From NCBI GenBank assembly GCA_934130325.1, contig CAKOYA010000007.1, forward strand, positions 1 to 52,483: 52,483 nucleotides of DNA. Reading direction: 5' to 3'. Positions 1-7,363 of this stretch are shown in pieces. The position numbers were made by a program, and so were the translations under genes. Positions within the stretch are counted from its first letter, which is position 1. Each line of letters begins with the position of its first letter. Source of the DNA: an uncultured Clostridia bacterium (GTDB taxonomy: Bacteria > Bacillota > Clostridia > TANB77 > CAG-465). The notes beneath the pieces are model-generated. The model had not been told where the DNA came from and did not search any database. It worked only from the letters and a program-made list of their open reading frames with translations.

Positions 1-232
1 GGAAATGTATTACAAAATTTATTAATACCAAACTAAAAACTACTTTTTTCAATAAATCACAAAATTACTTTGTCGGAAGAAAATCAGTAAAAAGCAATTT
101 ATAAATTTCCATGTTTTTTACTGATATACATAGTTTTTTGAGGAATCAAAAAGTTAAAATACTTCCCAATTATTCCCCAATTTGGCATAATAGTGCTATT
201 TTTAAGCATTATAGCAACCATTTTTAAAACAT
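1..232. other. AT-rich stretch, no gene assigned
   Basis: I see no credible gene here. A frame of about 40 codons is open on the minus strand from about 222, but it has no ribosome binding site and no recognisable family. The stretch lies downstream of the tRNA fragment's terminator and could be decayed element sequence. Confidence 0.4.
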
Positions 233-263
233 AAAAAAATACCCACAGTCGTTGAAACTGTAA
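233..263 (-). terminator. Terminator of the tRNA-fMet fragment
   Basis: On the minus strand an ACAGT/ACTGT stem, extended by two G-U pairs, with a 7-nt loop is followed by a run of seven T. It lies 12 bases beyond the CCA end of the tRNA fragment and looks like the original tRNA terminator. Confidence 0.6.
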
Positions 264-275
264 GCATTTATTCAT

Positions 276-322
276 TGGTTGCGGGGGTAAGACTCGAACT
301 TACGACCTTCGGGTTATGAGCC
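276..322 (-). pseudogene. 3' half of an initiator tRNA (fMet, CAT)
   Basis: Reading the minus strand, the sequence matches a bacterial initiator tRNA from the anticodon stem onward: loop CTCATAA, stem strand CCCGA, variable loop AGGTC, T arm GTAAG/TTCGAGT/CTTAC, acceptor strand CCCCGCA, discriminator A and encoded CCA. The final A of the acceptor strand fits the unpaired 1-72 position typical of initiator tRNAs. The D arm and 5' acceptor strand are missing; homology stops inside the 5' side of the anticodon stem. Such 3'-half copies are typical of tRNA-targeted tyrosine-integrase attachment sites. It cannot be a working tRNA. Confidence 0.8.
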
Positions 323-354
323 ATACACCATTGTATATATTTTAATCTTTATAT

Positions 355-873
355 TTAGTGATACATAGCATTATTAAGTACCCCATAAGATAAAATCATC
401 ATTATTATACTAGCCATTACTACTCCAATTGCAATAGCTACCATTGATTTTTTCTTATTCATTCCCAATACTGAGGCTATCAATGCACCTGTCCAAGCTC
501 CTGTTCCTGGTAATGGTACTCCAACAAAAAGAATCAATGCTATAAATTCACCTTTTTCAAACTTTTCTTTATTTTTCATTGCTTTTTCTTCTAACTTATC
601 AACAATTTTCTTTAATTTCTTAGTTTGCTTCATCCAGTTAAAAATTGGAGTTAAAAACATAAGAATAAAAGGAATAGGTAATAAATTTCCTAATATAGCA
701 ATTATATAAGCTGTTATAGGATTAACATTTAAGGCACCAGCTGCTAACAGTCCACCTCTTAATTCTAATATTGGTAACAATGAAATAATAAAAGTTATAA
801 TCTCTCCACCAAATTTATAAGTAGTAAAATTACCAAATACTCCTATAATACTATCTACTAAAGTTTCAGTCAT
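355..873 (-). CDS. Small multi-drug export family protein (COG2426)
   Basis: This 172-aa integral membrane protein resembles the Sm_multidrug_ex/COG2426 family. The family signature is visible near residues 33-45 (LPILELRGGLLAAG), followed by hydrophobic segments at about 48-75, 105-130 and 145-168. The loop at about 80-107 is rich in Lys and Glu. Family members are poorly characterised and a transport role is only nominal. An AGGAGAG ribosome binding site lies 7-8 nt before the ATG. The gene follows the rpsR terminator and probably has its own promoter, a TTGATT partly inside the terminator arm with a TATAAT about 18 nt on. Confidence 0.8.
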   Translation of the reverse strand: MTETLVDSIIGVFGNFTTYKFGGEIITFIISLLPILELRGGLLAAGALNVNPITAYIIAILGNLLPIPFILMFLTPIFNWMKQTKKLKKIVDKLEEKAMKNKEKFEKGEFIALILFVGVPLPGTGAWTGALIASVLGMNKKKSMVAIAIGVVMASIIMMILSYGVLNNAMYH

Positions 874-918
874 AAAATCTCTCCTTTTTTAACATTTTTA
901 TTATAATAAATAAACTGA

Positions 919-957
919 AAAAAATCAATATAATGCTATTGATTATATTGATTTTTT
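919..957 (-). terminator. Terminator of rpsF-ssb-rpsR
   Basis: A perfect 16-bp stem (919-934 with 942-957) with a 7-nt loop ends in T6 on both strands. It lies just after the rpsR stop codon and can end the ribosomal operon. Confidence 0.85.
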
Positions 958-964
958 ATATTTA

Positions 965-1222
965 TTATTTAACAGTATAAGGTAAAAGTGCAATATGTCT
1001 TGCTCTTTGTATAGCCATTGTAACTTTTCTTTGATGTTTTGCACAAGTTCCTGTAACTCTTCTTGGTAATATTTTACCTTTATCACTAACATATTTTTTT
1101 AGTTTTTCAACATCTTTATAATCTACTTCGTCGATTCTATCAACGCAAAAACTACAAACTTTTTTTCTTGGTCTTCTATAAGGCTTCTCAGTTTTTGCTC
1201 TTTTAGCTGTCTTCTCTGCCAT
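965..1222 (-). CDS. rpsR: 30S ribosomal protein S18
   Basis: An 85-aa basic protein with the S18 core: a basic N-terminal tail, CSFCVDRIDEVDYKDVEKL, then the conserved KILPRRVTGTCAKHQR stretch and RARHIALLPY near the C-terminus. S18 binds 16S rRNA with S6 on the platform of the 30S subunit. It is the last gene of rpsF-ssb-rpsR, starts 35 nt after ssb with a GGGAGGAAC-type ribosome binding site, and is followed by a strong terminator. The Cys residues fit the zinc-retaining form of S18. Length is normal for the family. Confidence 0.97.
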   Translation of the reverse strand: MAEKTAKRAKTEKPYRRPRKKVCSFCVDRIDEVDYKDVEKLKKYVSDKGKILPRRVTGTCAKHQRKVTMAIQRARHIALLPYTVK

Positions 1223-1257
1223 TATATGTTCCTCCCTTCAATTAATTTTTATATTAA

Positions 1258-1674
1258 TTAGAATGGTAATTCTTCTGTATCATCTATTGTAATAAATTCG
1301 CCATCTATACTAGATGATGGAACACTCATTCCCTCATCCGAACTTGTTCCTTCTCTTCTAGAATCCGCAAAATATGCATTCTCTATTATATAATCTGTAG
1401 CATATCTTTTTTGGCCTGATTGGTCTTCCCAAGTTCTATTTTGTATTCTTCCTTCTACTAATACTTGTTGTCCTTTTCTATAATATTTTGAACAAAATTC
1501 TGCTAATTTTCCAAAAGCAGTTAAATTAAAGAAATCCGCTTTTCTTTCACCATTTGCCTCTGCAAATCTTCTATTTACTGCAATAGAAAATGTTGTAACA
1601 GGTGTATTAGTATTTTGAGTAAATCTTGCTTCAGGGTCCCTTGTTAATCTCCCCATAAATTGAAATTTATTCAT
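1258..1674 (-). CDS. ssb: Single-stranded DNA-binding protein
   Basis: A 138-aa SSB. The OB fold covers about residues 1-105, beginning MNKFQFMGRLTRDPE and including FFNLTAFGKLAEF and GQQVLVEGRIQ. The short disordered tail ends in the acidic-hydrophobic tip DDTEELPF, which recruits replication and repair partners. The protein is somewhat shorter than B. subtilis SsbA because the tail is short. Its place between rpsF and rpsR is the classic Bacillota arrangement. A GGGGGAAAT ribosome binding site precedes the ATG. Confidence 0.97.
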   Translation of the reverse strand: MNKFQFMGRLTRDPEARFTQNTNTPVTTFSIAVNRRFAEANGERKADFFNLTAFGKLAEFCSKYYRKGQQVLVEGRIQNRTWEDQSGQKRYATDYIIENAYFADSRREGTSSDEGMSVPSSSIDGEFITIDDTEELPF

Positions 1675-1717
1675 TTTTTATTTCCCCCTTACGAGATTAG
1701 TTACTCTCAAATTAAAA

Positions 1718-1999
1718 CTAGTCTTTTCTTATAACCATATGTTTTAAAACAATTTCATCTAATCTTAGAATTCTTTCAAATTCTGCAATAAATTCTGGCT
1801 TAGCTACAAATGTAAATAATATGTAGACACCTTCTTTTTGCTTATTTATTTCATAAGCTAAAGTTTTTCTACCCCATTCTTCAACATTTGTAAGTTCGCC
1901 ATTTTTTGATATTAATTCTTTCATTTTTTCACCAAATGCAACTGTTGCTTCTTCTGGTGCATTAGCTGAAAGTATTATAACTGATTCATAATTATTCAT
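1718..1999 (-). CDS. rpsF: 30S ribosomal protein S6
   Basis: A 93-aa S6 protein beginning MNNYESVIILSANAPEE, with the ferredoxin-like fold and the typical WGRKTLAYEINKQKEGVYILF strand pair in the middle. It is the S18 partner in the 30S platform. I place the start at the ATG at 1999. An in-frame GTG lies 12 nt upstream, but it overlaps the AGGAGGTG ribosome binding site and so cannot use it. First gene of rpsF-ssb-rpsR. A consensus promoter and a hairpin leader lie upstream. Confidence 0.95.
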   Translation of the reverse strand: MNNYESVIILSANAPEEATVAFGEKMKELISKNGELTNVEEWGRKTLAYEINKQKEGVYILFTFVAKPEFIAEFERILRLDEIVLKHMVIRKD

Positions 2000-2028
2000 G
2001 ACTCCACTCACCTCCTTTTGGACTTAAG

Positions 2029-2048
2029 ACTCTTCACATATGAAGAGT
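2029..2048 (-). promoter_or_regulatory. Hairpin in the rpsF leader
   Basis: A perfect 8-bp stem with a 4-nt loop sits between the rpsF promoter and its ribosome binding site. Many bacteria regulate rpsF through an S6:S18-binding leader, but the CCG-type bulge of that motif is not obvious here. Function unproven. Confidence 0.4.
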
Positions 2049-2067
2049 AAGGAAACTAACTTTTTGT

Positions 2068-2096
2068 ATTATATCATAAATTATTTACATAATCAA
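2068..2096 (-). promoter_or_regulatory. Sigma-A promoter of rpsF-ssb-rpsR
   Basis: On the minus strand a TTGATT -35 box (2091-2096) and TATAAT -10 box (2068-2073) are 17 bp apart, upstream of rpsF. Confidence 0.85.
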
Positions 2097-2180
2097 TTTT
2101 TTTTATAAAAAATTTAAATTTTTGTTATATTTTTATATTATTGAGGAATTATATATATTAAATAACGACTTACTCAATTA

Positions 2181-2209
2181 TTGACTTTGTAACCAATTAA
2201 GTATATAAT
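2181..2209 (+). promoter_or_regulatory. Sigma-A promoter of mecA
   Basis: TTGACT at 2181-2186 and TATAAT at 2204-2209 are separated by 17 bp, about 45 bp before the mecA start. Confidence 0.85.
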
Positions 2210-2255
2210 ACATATACTACGATAGGGTATTTTGAATCTATGGAGGTATAGATTT

Positions 2256-2891
2256 ATGAAAGTCGAAAAAATCAATGAAAATAAAATTAGAATAACGCTA
2301 ACATTTGAGGAATTAGAAAACAGGCAAATATCCTTAGGAGATATTGAAAAAAACTCTTCCATTGCTAAAAGCCTCTTTATAGATTTAATTGAAGAATCTA
2401 ATCTTGATGAAGAATTTATTATAGATGATTCGCAATTATTTATAGAAGCCTGTTCTGATAATAACAATCTATTTATAGTAACCATAACAAAAATTGATGA
2501 TTTACCTGAATTAAAAAAATATGCACTATTGGAAAGTAAATCCAATACTAAAAATAAATATCGAAATAAAAAAAGTACCAATGTAATTGATTACAAAGTA
2601 GATAGCCGTATATATAAATTTTCTAGTATCGATAATATATTAAATTTGTGTAATATAGCAAAATCTGAAAAACTATTCTTTGGAAAAAATACATTATATA
2701 AATATGGAGATTTTTATTTTATAATATTTAGTAAATCTTCAATTAAAAACAAAAAGTTTTTGAAGACATTCGTATTTCTTTCAGAGTACTGCAATGACTA
2801 TTACTCATATGATATGTTTGAAACTTCTATAAAAGAAAAATCAAAAATTATAATAGAAGGCAATGCACTTCAAAAACTATCAAAATTTTAG
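2256..2891 (+). CDS. mecA: MecA-family adaptor protein
   Basis: A 211-aa protein starting MKVEKINENKIRITLTFEEL, the typical MecA N-terminal substrate-binding region. A charged linker (about 100-120) leads into a C-terminal domain that should bind the ClpC unfoldase. In Bacillota MecA delivers substrates such as ComK or Spo0A~P-related targets to ClpCP. The start is the ATG after GGAGG (2242-2246); an in-frame TTG at 2232 lacks a ribosome binding site. It is the only plus-strand gene in the first 7 kb, has a consensus promoter and ends in a hairpin shared with the convergent pilus operon. Confidence 0.88.
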   Translation: MKVEKINENKIRITLTFEELENRQISLGDIEKNSSIAKSLFIDLIEESNLDEEFIIDDSQLFIEACSDNNNLFIVTITKIDDLPELKKYALLESKSNTKNKYRNKKSTNVIDYKVDSRIYKFSSIDNILNLCNIAKSEKLFFGKNTLYKYGDFYFIIFSKSSIKNKKFLKTFVFLSEYCNDYYSYDMFETSIKEKSKIIIEGNALQKLSKF

Positions 2892-2919
2892 AATAAAGTC
2901 CATAAAAATGGACTTTATT
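2892..2919. terminator. Shared terminator of mecA and the pilus operon
   Basis: A perfect 12-bp stem (2892-2903 with 2908-2919), loop AAAA, lies between convergent genes and overlaps the stop of the minus-strand gene. The T-rich flank on the plus strand suits mecA best. Confidence 0.75.
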
Positions 2920-3292
2920 TTATGGTATAAAAAAACTTTCTAACACAAATATCAAATTGTTCCTCTTCTTTTTTAAGATTTATAAAATATTTATTAAGAT
3001 TAATGGTATATTTAATGTAAAATTCTGAAAGCTCGCCATATTTCATATTTTTAGGTAAATTTATAGTCACTTTTTCTAAATTAAATCCTCTTTTTTCTAA
3101 ATCTTTGTATAAATCTAATTCTTCCTCTTTAGTTAATTCTCCATAATTTTGTAAAACAAATATATATTTACTAATAATATTTTCCAAACTTTGATAATTT
3201 ACAAATACTTTTAAAATTGAAATAAAATAACTAGTACTATACATTAAAAATACAAACATTACAAAAGTAATAAAAATATTTGATATATACAC
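2915..3292 (-). CDS. TadE/DUF4320-like pseudopilin
   Basis: A 125-aa protein with one N-terminal membrane segment (about residues 4-28) followed by a charged domain. After the membrane segment it has NYGELTKEEE, then LEKRGFNLEKVTINLP. That layout, a helix then a 'Gly-Glu-Leu-Thr-x-Glu' turn and a short beta region, resembles small pseudopilin-like proteins in clostridial Tad loci. It is the last gene of the pilus operon. The annotated GTG start lies only 3 nt after GGGG, so the true start is unclear and may be a codon slightly downstream. Assignment rests on context as much as sequence. Confidence 0.55.
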   Translation of the reverse strand: MYISNIFITFVMFVFLMYSTSYFISILKVFVNYQSLENIISKYIFVLQNYGELTKEEELDLYKDLEKRGFNLEKVTINLPKNMKYGELSEFYIKYTINLNKYFINLKKEEEQFDICVRKFFYTIK

Positions 3293-3311
3293 ATTCCCCT
3301 TTTTATTTAAC

Positions 3312-3737
3312 TTATTTTTTATTTAATACCTCCATACATTTAAATTTTATTTTATATTTTTGTTCAAATTTCCTTTCATTTAACACATTTAAAATTGGTT
3401 TTATTTTTATATTTAACTCAATAATAAAATTATTTTCACTGTAATCATAATAGAATTTATTTAAACTAATATTATTATAATTTTTCTTTATAACCAAATT
3501 TAAATCTCTTTTTATACCTTCCATATCAAATTTGTAACTGTAGTCTTTTAAAGCTTCCTTGTCACAATTTAATATTGCTACATTTTTCACTAAAATATGT
3601 AAATCTTTTTTTATACACATTAATTCTATAGATATTTGTATATAAATAATACTTATGCAAAATAATACAAGTATTAATAAAAAAGCAAATATACTATATG
3701 CAATTATTACATTACCATTTTTATAATAATTCCTCAT
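3312..3737 (-). CDS. TadE-like pseudopilin
   Basis: A 141-aa protein with a short basic leader, KNG before a long hydrophobic helix (about residues 9-35), and an extracytoplasmic domain of about 100 residues with alternating beta strands. This is the plan of TadE/TadF minor pilins, whose leader is cut after Gly. The Glu usually found five residues after the cleavage site is not visible, so processing is uncertain. It overlaps the 3' end of the 539-aa gene by 17 nt, which implies translational coupling. Confidence 0.6.
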   Translation of the reverse strand: MRNYYKNGNVIIAYSIFAFLLILVLFCISIIYIQISIELMCIKKDLHILVKNVAILNCDKEALKDYSYKFDMEGIKRDLNLVIKKNYNNISLNKFYYDYSENNFIIELNIKIKPILNVLNERKFEQKYKIKFKCMEVLNKK

Positions 3738-5340
3738 TATTAATTTCGTAATAGTTTATTATATCTTCCTCAAATTTATAGTTTATATTATCTAAATAAC
3801 TATCAATTAAATCAAAGTTAACAAAATAATCATAACATTTTTTATTTACATTTAAATTCACCTCTACTTTTATAATATTGGTTTCATTTACTCTACATCC
3901 TATATCACTTTTCATTATATTAAAATAGCTTTTACATTTTTCCCTTAAATACTTCCATGATGCTATTGTAATTTTAGCGTTAATACTATTTATCTTTAAA
4001 ATTGTATATTTGTCATTATTTTTTAAAACTTCACTTTCCAACAAAGTATCATTTAAATACAAATTTATACTATCTATATATTTTACTGGAACTCCATAAT
4101 CAAAAATTATAGCAATATTTCTTCCTTTTTCTATAATGCCACATGAATCACTAGATTCTGTAATTTTAGTTTGGACAAGTGGTCTTACAACCAAAGTATC
4201 CTTATTACTATTAAAATCTTGCTTTTTATATAACAGTTTTAAATCAATAGATTTAATTGGAACTAGCTTTTTGGGGGCTATTTTTAAAATAAAATCTCTT
4301 TTTATATAATCATACATAACATCATCAAATTTAAAATCTGTACATATAAAACTTTTTACTTCTATTTCATATTTCTTACTACCACCATTTATTAAAGATT
4401 CATCCCTGGAAACAGCAATGCTTATTTTTTTGTCCACATTTGCTATTTTACTGCCACATACTTTGTCCACATATTCCCCATTAACATATATATATGATTC
4501 AATATTTTTTACGTGCTCTATTTTTGTATACTTATTTAAATTTATAAGTTGCGCCCCAAATTCTAAATCAATATTTTTTTCATCTTCTAATTCATTCATT
4601 ATTAAATCTTGAGAAACATTTACATATGAATTAATACTTGCATCTACTGCCATAGGATTTGATTTAAAAATTACATCTCTTATTGTTCCATTTTTTAATC
4701 TCCTTTTTGCTGTAACTATCCCCATTGTTTTCCAAGTAGAAGGAGTATTTAATCTAAACTTACCAAGACCAAACAAATTTGGGATTATATTATATTCAAC
4801 CAAATTATAAGAATCGGCACTACGTTTATCAAAATCTATTTTATCAAACATTAATTTATTACTTTTCATATATTCACATTGTTCAGTATAACTACAATTT
4901 TCTTCCCATGATTTTTCAAATGAATCATAATATACATATTCCCATTTTTCTGGTAATGTTTCTGGTATAAAATCTACAGGAAAGTACACATTATATACAA
5001 ATTCACCATTATAATTTTCACCTAATATATAAAACTCACCTTTTTTATTATTAAAACTCATTTTCCCTTTTTCACTTACTTCTTTAAATCTCTGTAAATT
5101 TGTCTTTTTTCTCACCTTTATCGGCTCTGAGTACACAAAAGTATTATATTTAAAATATATTTCTTCATTTATAACTTCACCATTTATATTAGTTTCTGGA
5201 ATTTTTAGAAAATTTACTATATCTTTAAAGTTTAACTCTGATGAAAAGATATTTAACTTAAAGCATATAAGAATAAGAAAAATTATACATTTAATAAAAC
5301 TCAATAATAATTTATTTAACTTTATATCAATTAATACCAT
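3721..5340 (-). CDS. Unrecognised 539-aa exported protein of the pilus locus
   Basis: I do not recognise this family. The N-terminus has a signal peptide or anchor (about residues 8-32: LLLSFIKCIIFLILIC). The rest is beta-rich and extracytoplasmic, with eleven or so scattered Cys residues (for example NCSYTEQCEYM, VCGSKI, SDSCGII, IGCRV) that could form disulfides. There is no C-terminal anchor or sorting motif. It overlaps both neighbours (14 nt with the TadZ-like gene, 17 nt with the TadE-like gene) inside the operon, so it may be a large surface or tip subunit of the pilus. That role is inference from position only. No strong ribosome binding site precedes the ATG. Confidence 0.6.
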   Translation of the reverse strand: MVLIDIKLNKLLLSFIKCIIFLILICFKLNIFSSELNFKDIVNFLKIPETNINGEVINEEIYFKYNTFVYSEPIKVRKKTNLQRFKEVSEKGKMSFNNKKGEFYILGENYNGEFVYNVYFPVDFIPETLPEKWEYVYYDSFEKSWEENCSYTEQCEYMKSNKLMFDKIDFDKRSADSYNLVEYNIIPNLFGLGKFRLNTPSTWKTMGIVTAKRRLKNGTIRDVIFKSNPMAVDASINSYVNVSQDLIMNELEDEKNIDLEFGAQLINLNKYTKIEHVKNIESYIYVNGEYVDKVCGSKIANVDKKISIAVSRDESLINGGSKKYEIEVKSFICTDFKFDDVMYDYIKRDFILKIAPKKLVPIKSIDLKLLYKKQDFNSNKDTLVVRPLVQTKITESSDSCGIIEKGRNIAIIFDYGVPVKYIDSINLYLNDTLLESEVLKNNDKYTILKINSINAKITIASWKYLREKCKSYFNIMKSDIGCRVNETNIIKVEVNLNVNKKCYDYFVNFDLIDSYLDNINYKFEEDIINYYEINNEELL

Positions 5341-5713
5341 TTTTGTTTAATTTCACAATTTTTAAAATTTTTTGTAGTACTTTTAAATTACTTCCTTTTA
5401 TATAAGCAACATACGGAGTAAAATTAATACATTCAACTATATTTTCTGTAGATAAATTACTTGTTACTACAAATATAGGTATACCTACCTTTTTAATATT
5501 TAACAATTCAAATTTATTTATATCATTTCTTATATTATCAGATATTATTAAAGTAAAATCTAATTCCTTTTCATTAACACAATTTTCAAGTAAATTAATT
5601 TTAAATTCCTCATATCTATTACTCAATGCCTTACTTTTAAAATCATCAAAATACTTAACATGTTGATATTTTTTTTCATCATATATTATTGATAAATTTA
5701 TAATTATACTCAC
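5327..5713 (-). CDS. TadZ/CpaE N-domain-like protein without ATPase
   Basis: A soluble protein of up to 128 aa with alternating beta strands and helices: IIINLSIIYD, LDFTLIISDN, VGIPIFVVTSN, YVAYIKG. This is receiver-like and matches the N-terminal part of TadZ/CpaE in length. The MinD-type ATPase that normally follows is absent, and no acidic phospho-site is obvious. The listed GTG lies inside the GAGGTGA ribosome binding site; with normal spacing, initiation would fall at the in-frame ATA (5707) or ATT (5704). It overlaps the SAF gene upstream and the 539-aa gene downstream. The family call is tentative. Confidence 0.5.
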   Translation of the reverse strand: MSIIINLSIIYDEKKYQHVKYFDDFKSKALSNRYEEFKINLLENCVNEKELDFTLIISDNIRNDINKFELLNIKKVGIPIFVVTSNLSTENIVECINFTPYVAYIKGSNLKVLQKILKIVKLNKNGIN

Positions 5714-6363
5714 CTCTTTATCGTAACATTAAAATTTCCATAATTTTTTATGTTTTCTATCATCATAGCTAGGTTATTTTCAACTTCCAATGCTATTTTA
5801 TGAACTTTATTTTTGTTATCAGTCACAACACCATTTGAATCATATACCTCTTTTATTATACAGTTTTCAAGTAATAAAACAGTTGTATAGTTATCACTGA
5901 CATTAGAACTCTTTATTTTTTTATACTTTGAATTATTAAAAAAATTTTCAATCTGATTACTTTTTCCTGTATAATATAAGTTTATAACCGATCCAGCTTC
6001 TAAATTTATATTTGTATCGCTTTTTAAGTTATATAAATCAATCACTATTATTTCATTATTATCTTGTACATTTAAGTACTCAGATGTAGTCAATACATTA
6101 TTAGAGTTTATAATTTGTCCTTCTTTTAAATCAAACTTTGCAACCAAATTTTCTATATTTTTCTTATATAAATTTTTATTTTCTATTGCATCAATTTTTA
6201 ATTTATATGTGTTTTCTAAAGTAATTTTTTCCCCTCTTTTTATATCGTTTTTTATAACATATACATTACTTAATTTTTGATTTACTACCTTAGAATATAT
6301 ATAATTTAATATAATATATACTACAATTGTACAAAATACAATTATTATTCTTTTTTTATACAT
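5710..6363 (-). CDS. cpaB: CpaB/RcpC-like pilus assembly protein (SAF domain)
   Basis: A 217-aa protein with an N-terminal membrane anchor (about residues 4-22) and an SAF-type segment, VIKNDIKRGEKITLENTYKLK (about 36-56), followed by DLKEGQIINSNNVL. The C-terminal part (about 100-215) resembles the RcpC/CpaB beta domain. CpaB proteins assist Tad pilus assembly at the outer face of the membrane. The ATG directly abuts the TAA of the pilin gene (TAAATG), and TAGGAG lies at normal distance. The symbol follows the family; orthology is not proven. Confidence 0.75.
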   Translation of the reverse strand: MYKKRIIIVFCTIVVYIILNYIYSKVVNQKLSNVYVIKNDIKRGEKITLENTYKLKIDAIENKNLYKKNIENLVAKFDLKEGQIINSNNVLTTSEYLNVQDNNEIIVIDLYNLKSDTNINLEAGSVINLYYTGKSNQIENFFNNSKYKKIKSSNVSDNYTTVLLLENCIIKEVYDSNGVVTDNKNKVHKIALEVENNLAMMIENIKNYGNFNVTIKR

Positions 6364-6540
6364 TTAATCTACTACTCCTATAATTGAAATTGCATTTTCA
6401 AACCAGCTTGATAAACTCAACATGATTTTATTAAAAATATTAACAATTTGAGGGTAAAAAATCATAACAATTAATACTAATGATATAGCAATTATTAATA
6501 TATTCTCTACAAGTGCTGAGCCATTGTTTAACTTTTTAAT
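6364..6540 (-). CDS. Flp-like type IVb pilin with an AUU start
   Basis: A 58-codon frame begins at ATT (6538-6540), seven nucleotides after a perfect GGAGG, with no ATG, GTG or TTG available in frame after the preceding stop. The product begins I/M-KKLNNG and then SALVENILIIAISLVLI. That is a class III prepilin leader: cleavage after Gly, Ser at +1 and Glu at +5, then one hydrophobic helix. The short C-terminal part ends SWFENAISIIGVVD. Size and layout match Flp pilins. It lies between the TadC-like gene (13-nt gap) and cpaB (stop and start adjacent). A single change from ATG to ATT, or a sequencing error, would explain the start. Confidence 0.75.
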   Translation of the reverse strand: MKKLNNGSALVENILIIAISLVLIVMIFYPQIVNIFNKIMLSLSSWFENAISIIGVVD

Positions 6541-6553
6541 GTGTCTCCCTCCT

Positions 6554-7363
6554 TTAATTTAGTATTATATTTAGATTATCTATTATTTGCGTTGACATTG
6601 GATAAATTATAATTAAAAACGTATTTATTAATAATAAGATAGATAAACTCAATATAATATACATTTCACTTGCATAACCTCTTTTTATTAATTTCTGCAC
6701 CTTAAATCCTACATTTTCTTTATACATACACAATAAATTAATTATATTTTCTCTACTTTGTCCTTCACTTAGTATATTGACTAATGTACTTACCTCTTCA
6801 TTATTAAATTTATATAATAATTTATTACAGGCTATTCTAATATTATAATTATAAATCTTATATCTTTCAGTAAAGTCAACCAGTTCACTCTTTATTCTTT
6901 TGTATTTTAAATTATTACAAGAAAATTTTAAGGCTTCATATAATGAAATATTAACACTAAGAACTAATTTCAAATTATATGATAAAGTCAATAAATCTTT
7001 TAAAATACGGTTTTTCTCTCTAATCTTAAATTGTTTTATTAAGAAGTTTGGAATGGAAAAAATAATAAAAAACATAAATAAGGAAATTAAAATATTATTA
7101 AATCTAATAAGGCTTATCAAAAAAAATGTTAATGAAACAAAATATTTTATGAAAACATATTTAAACAAAGTTAAATTATACGGATTATCTAAACTATTGA
7201 TGTTAAAATTTAAATTACTTAAATAAGAGTTTAAAAAGTTATATCTAAAAATATATTTTTTTTTGAATCTAAATATATTATTAGATTTTTTTATAACAAA
7301 ATAATGAGAAATAACATTATAAGAAAACAGTACAGATAATATTAATATTAAAATGACATATAT
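6554..7363 (-). CDS. TadC/TadB-like type II secretion F-domain membrane protein
   Basis: A 269-aa protein of the T2SSF class, the polytopic platform for type IV filaments. Membrane segments lie at about residues 2-20, 70-110 and 235-265; the soluble helical domain between them includes LSYNLKLVLSVNISLYEALKF and the typical SEGQSRENI turn. Only from a TTG at 7168 would a standard start be available, but that lacks a ribosome binding site, and 65 more codons are open upstream with a good N-terminal membrane helix. A GGAGGTGA lies 7 nt before an in-frame ATA at 7363, so I take AUA as the likely start. First gene of the operon. Confidence 0.65.
   Translation of the reverse strand: MYVILILILSVLFSYNVISHYFVIKKSNNIFRFKKKYIFRYNFLNSYLSNLNFNINSLDNPYNLTLFKYVFIKYFVSLTFFLISLIRFNNILISLFMFFIIFSIPNFLIKQFKIREKNRILKDLLTLSYNLKLVLSVNISLYEALKFSCNNLKYKRIKSELVDFTERYKIYNYNIRIACNKLLYKFNNEEVSTLVNILSEGQSRENIINLLCMYKENVGFKVQKLIKRGYASEMYIILSLSILLLINTFLIIIYPMSTQIIDNLNIILN

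Noticed and set aside
1..232. Possible end of an integrase gene left of the tRNA fragment
   Set aside because: About 40 codons are open in one frame, but I see no integrase motif (no Arg-His-x-x-Arg or Tyr block) and no start signal.
2174..2581. 135-aa minus-strand frame opposite mecA
   Set aside because: It is antisense to a recognised gene and its leucine/serine-rich sequence is what antisense AT-rich coding DNA gives.
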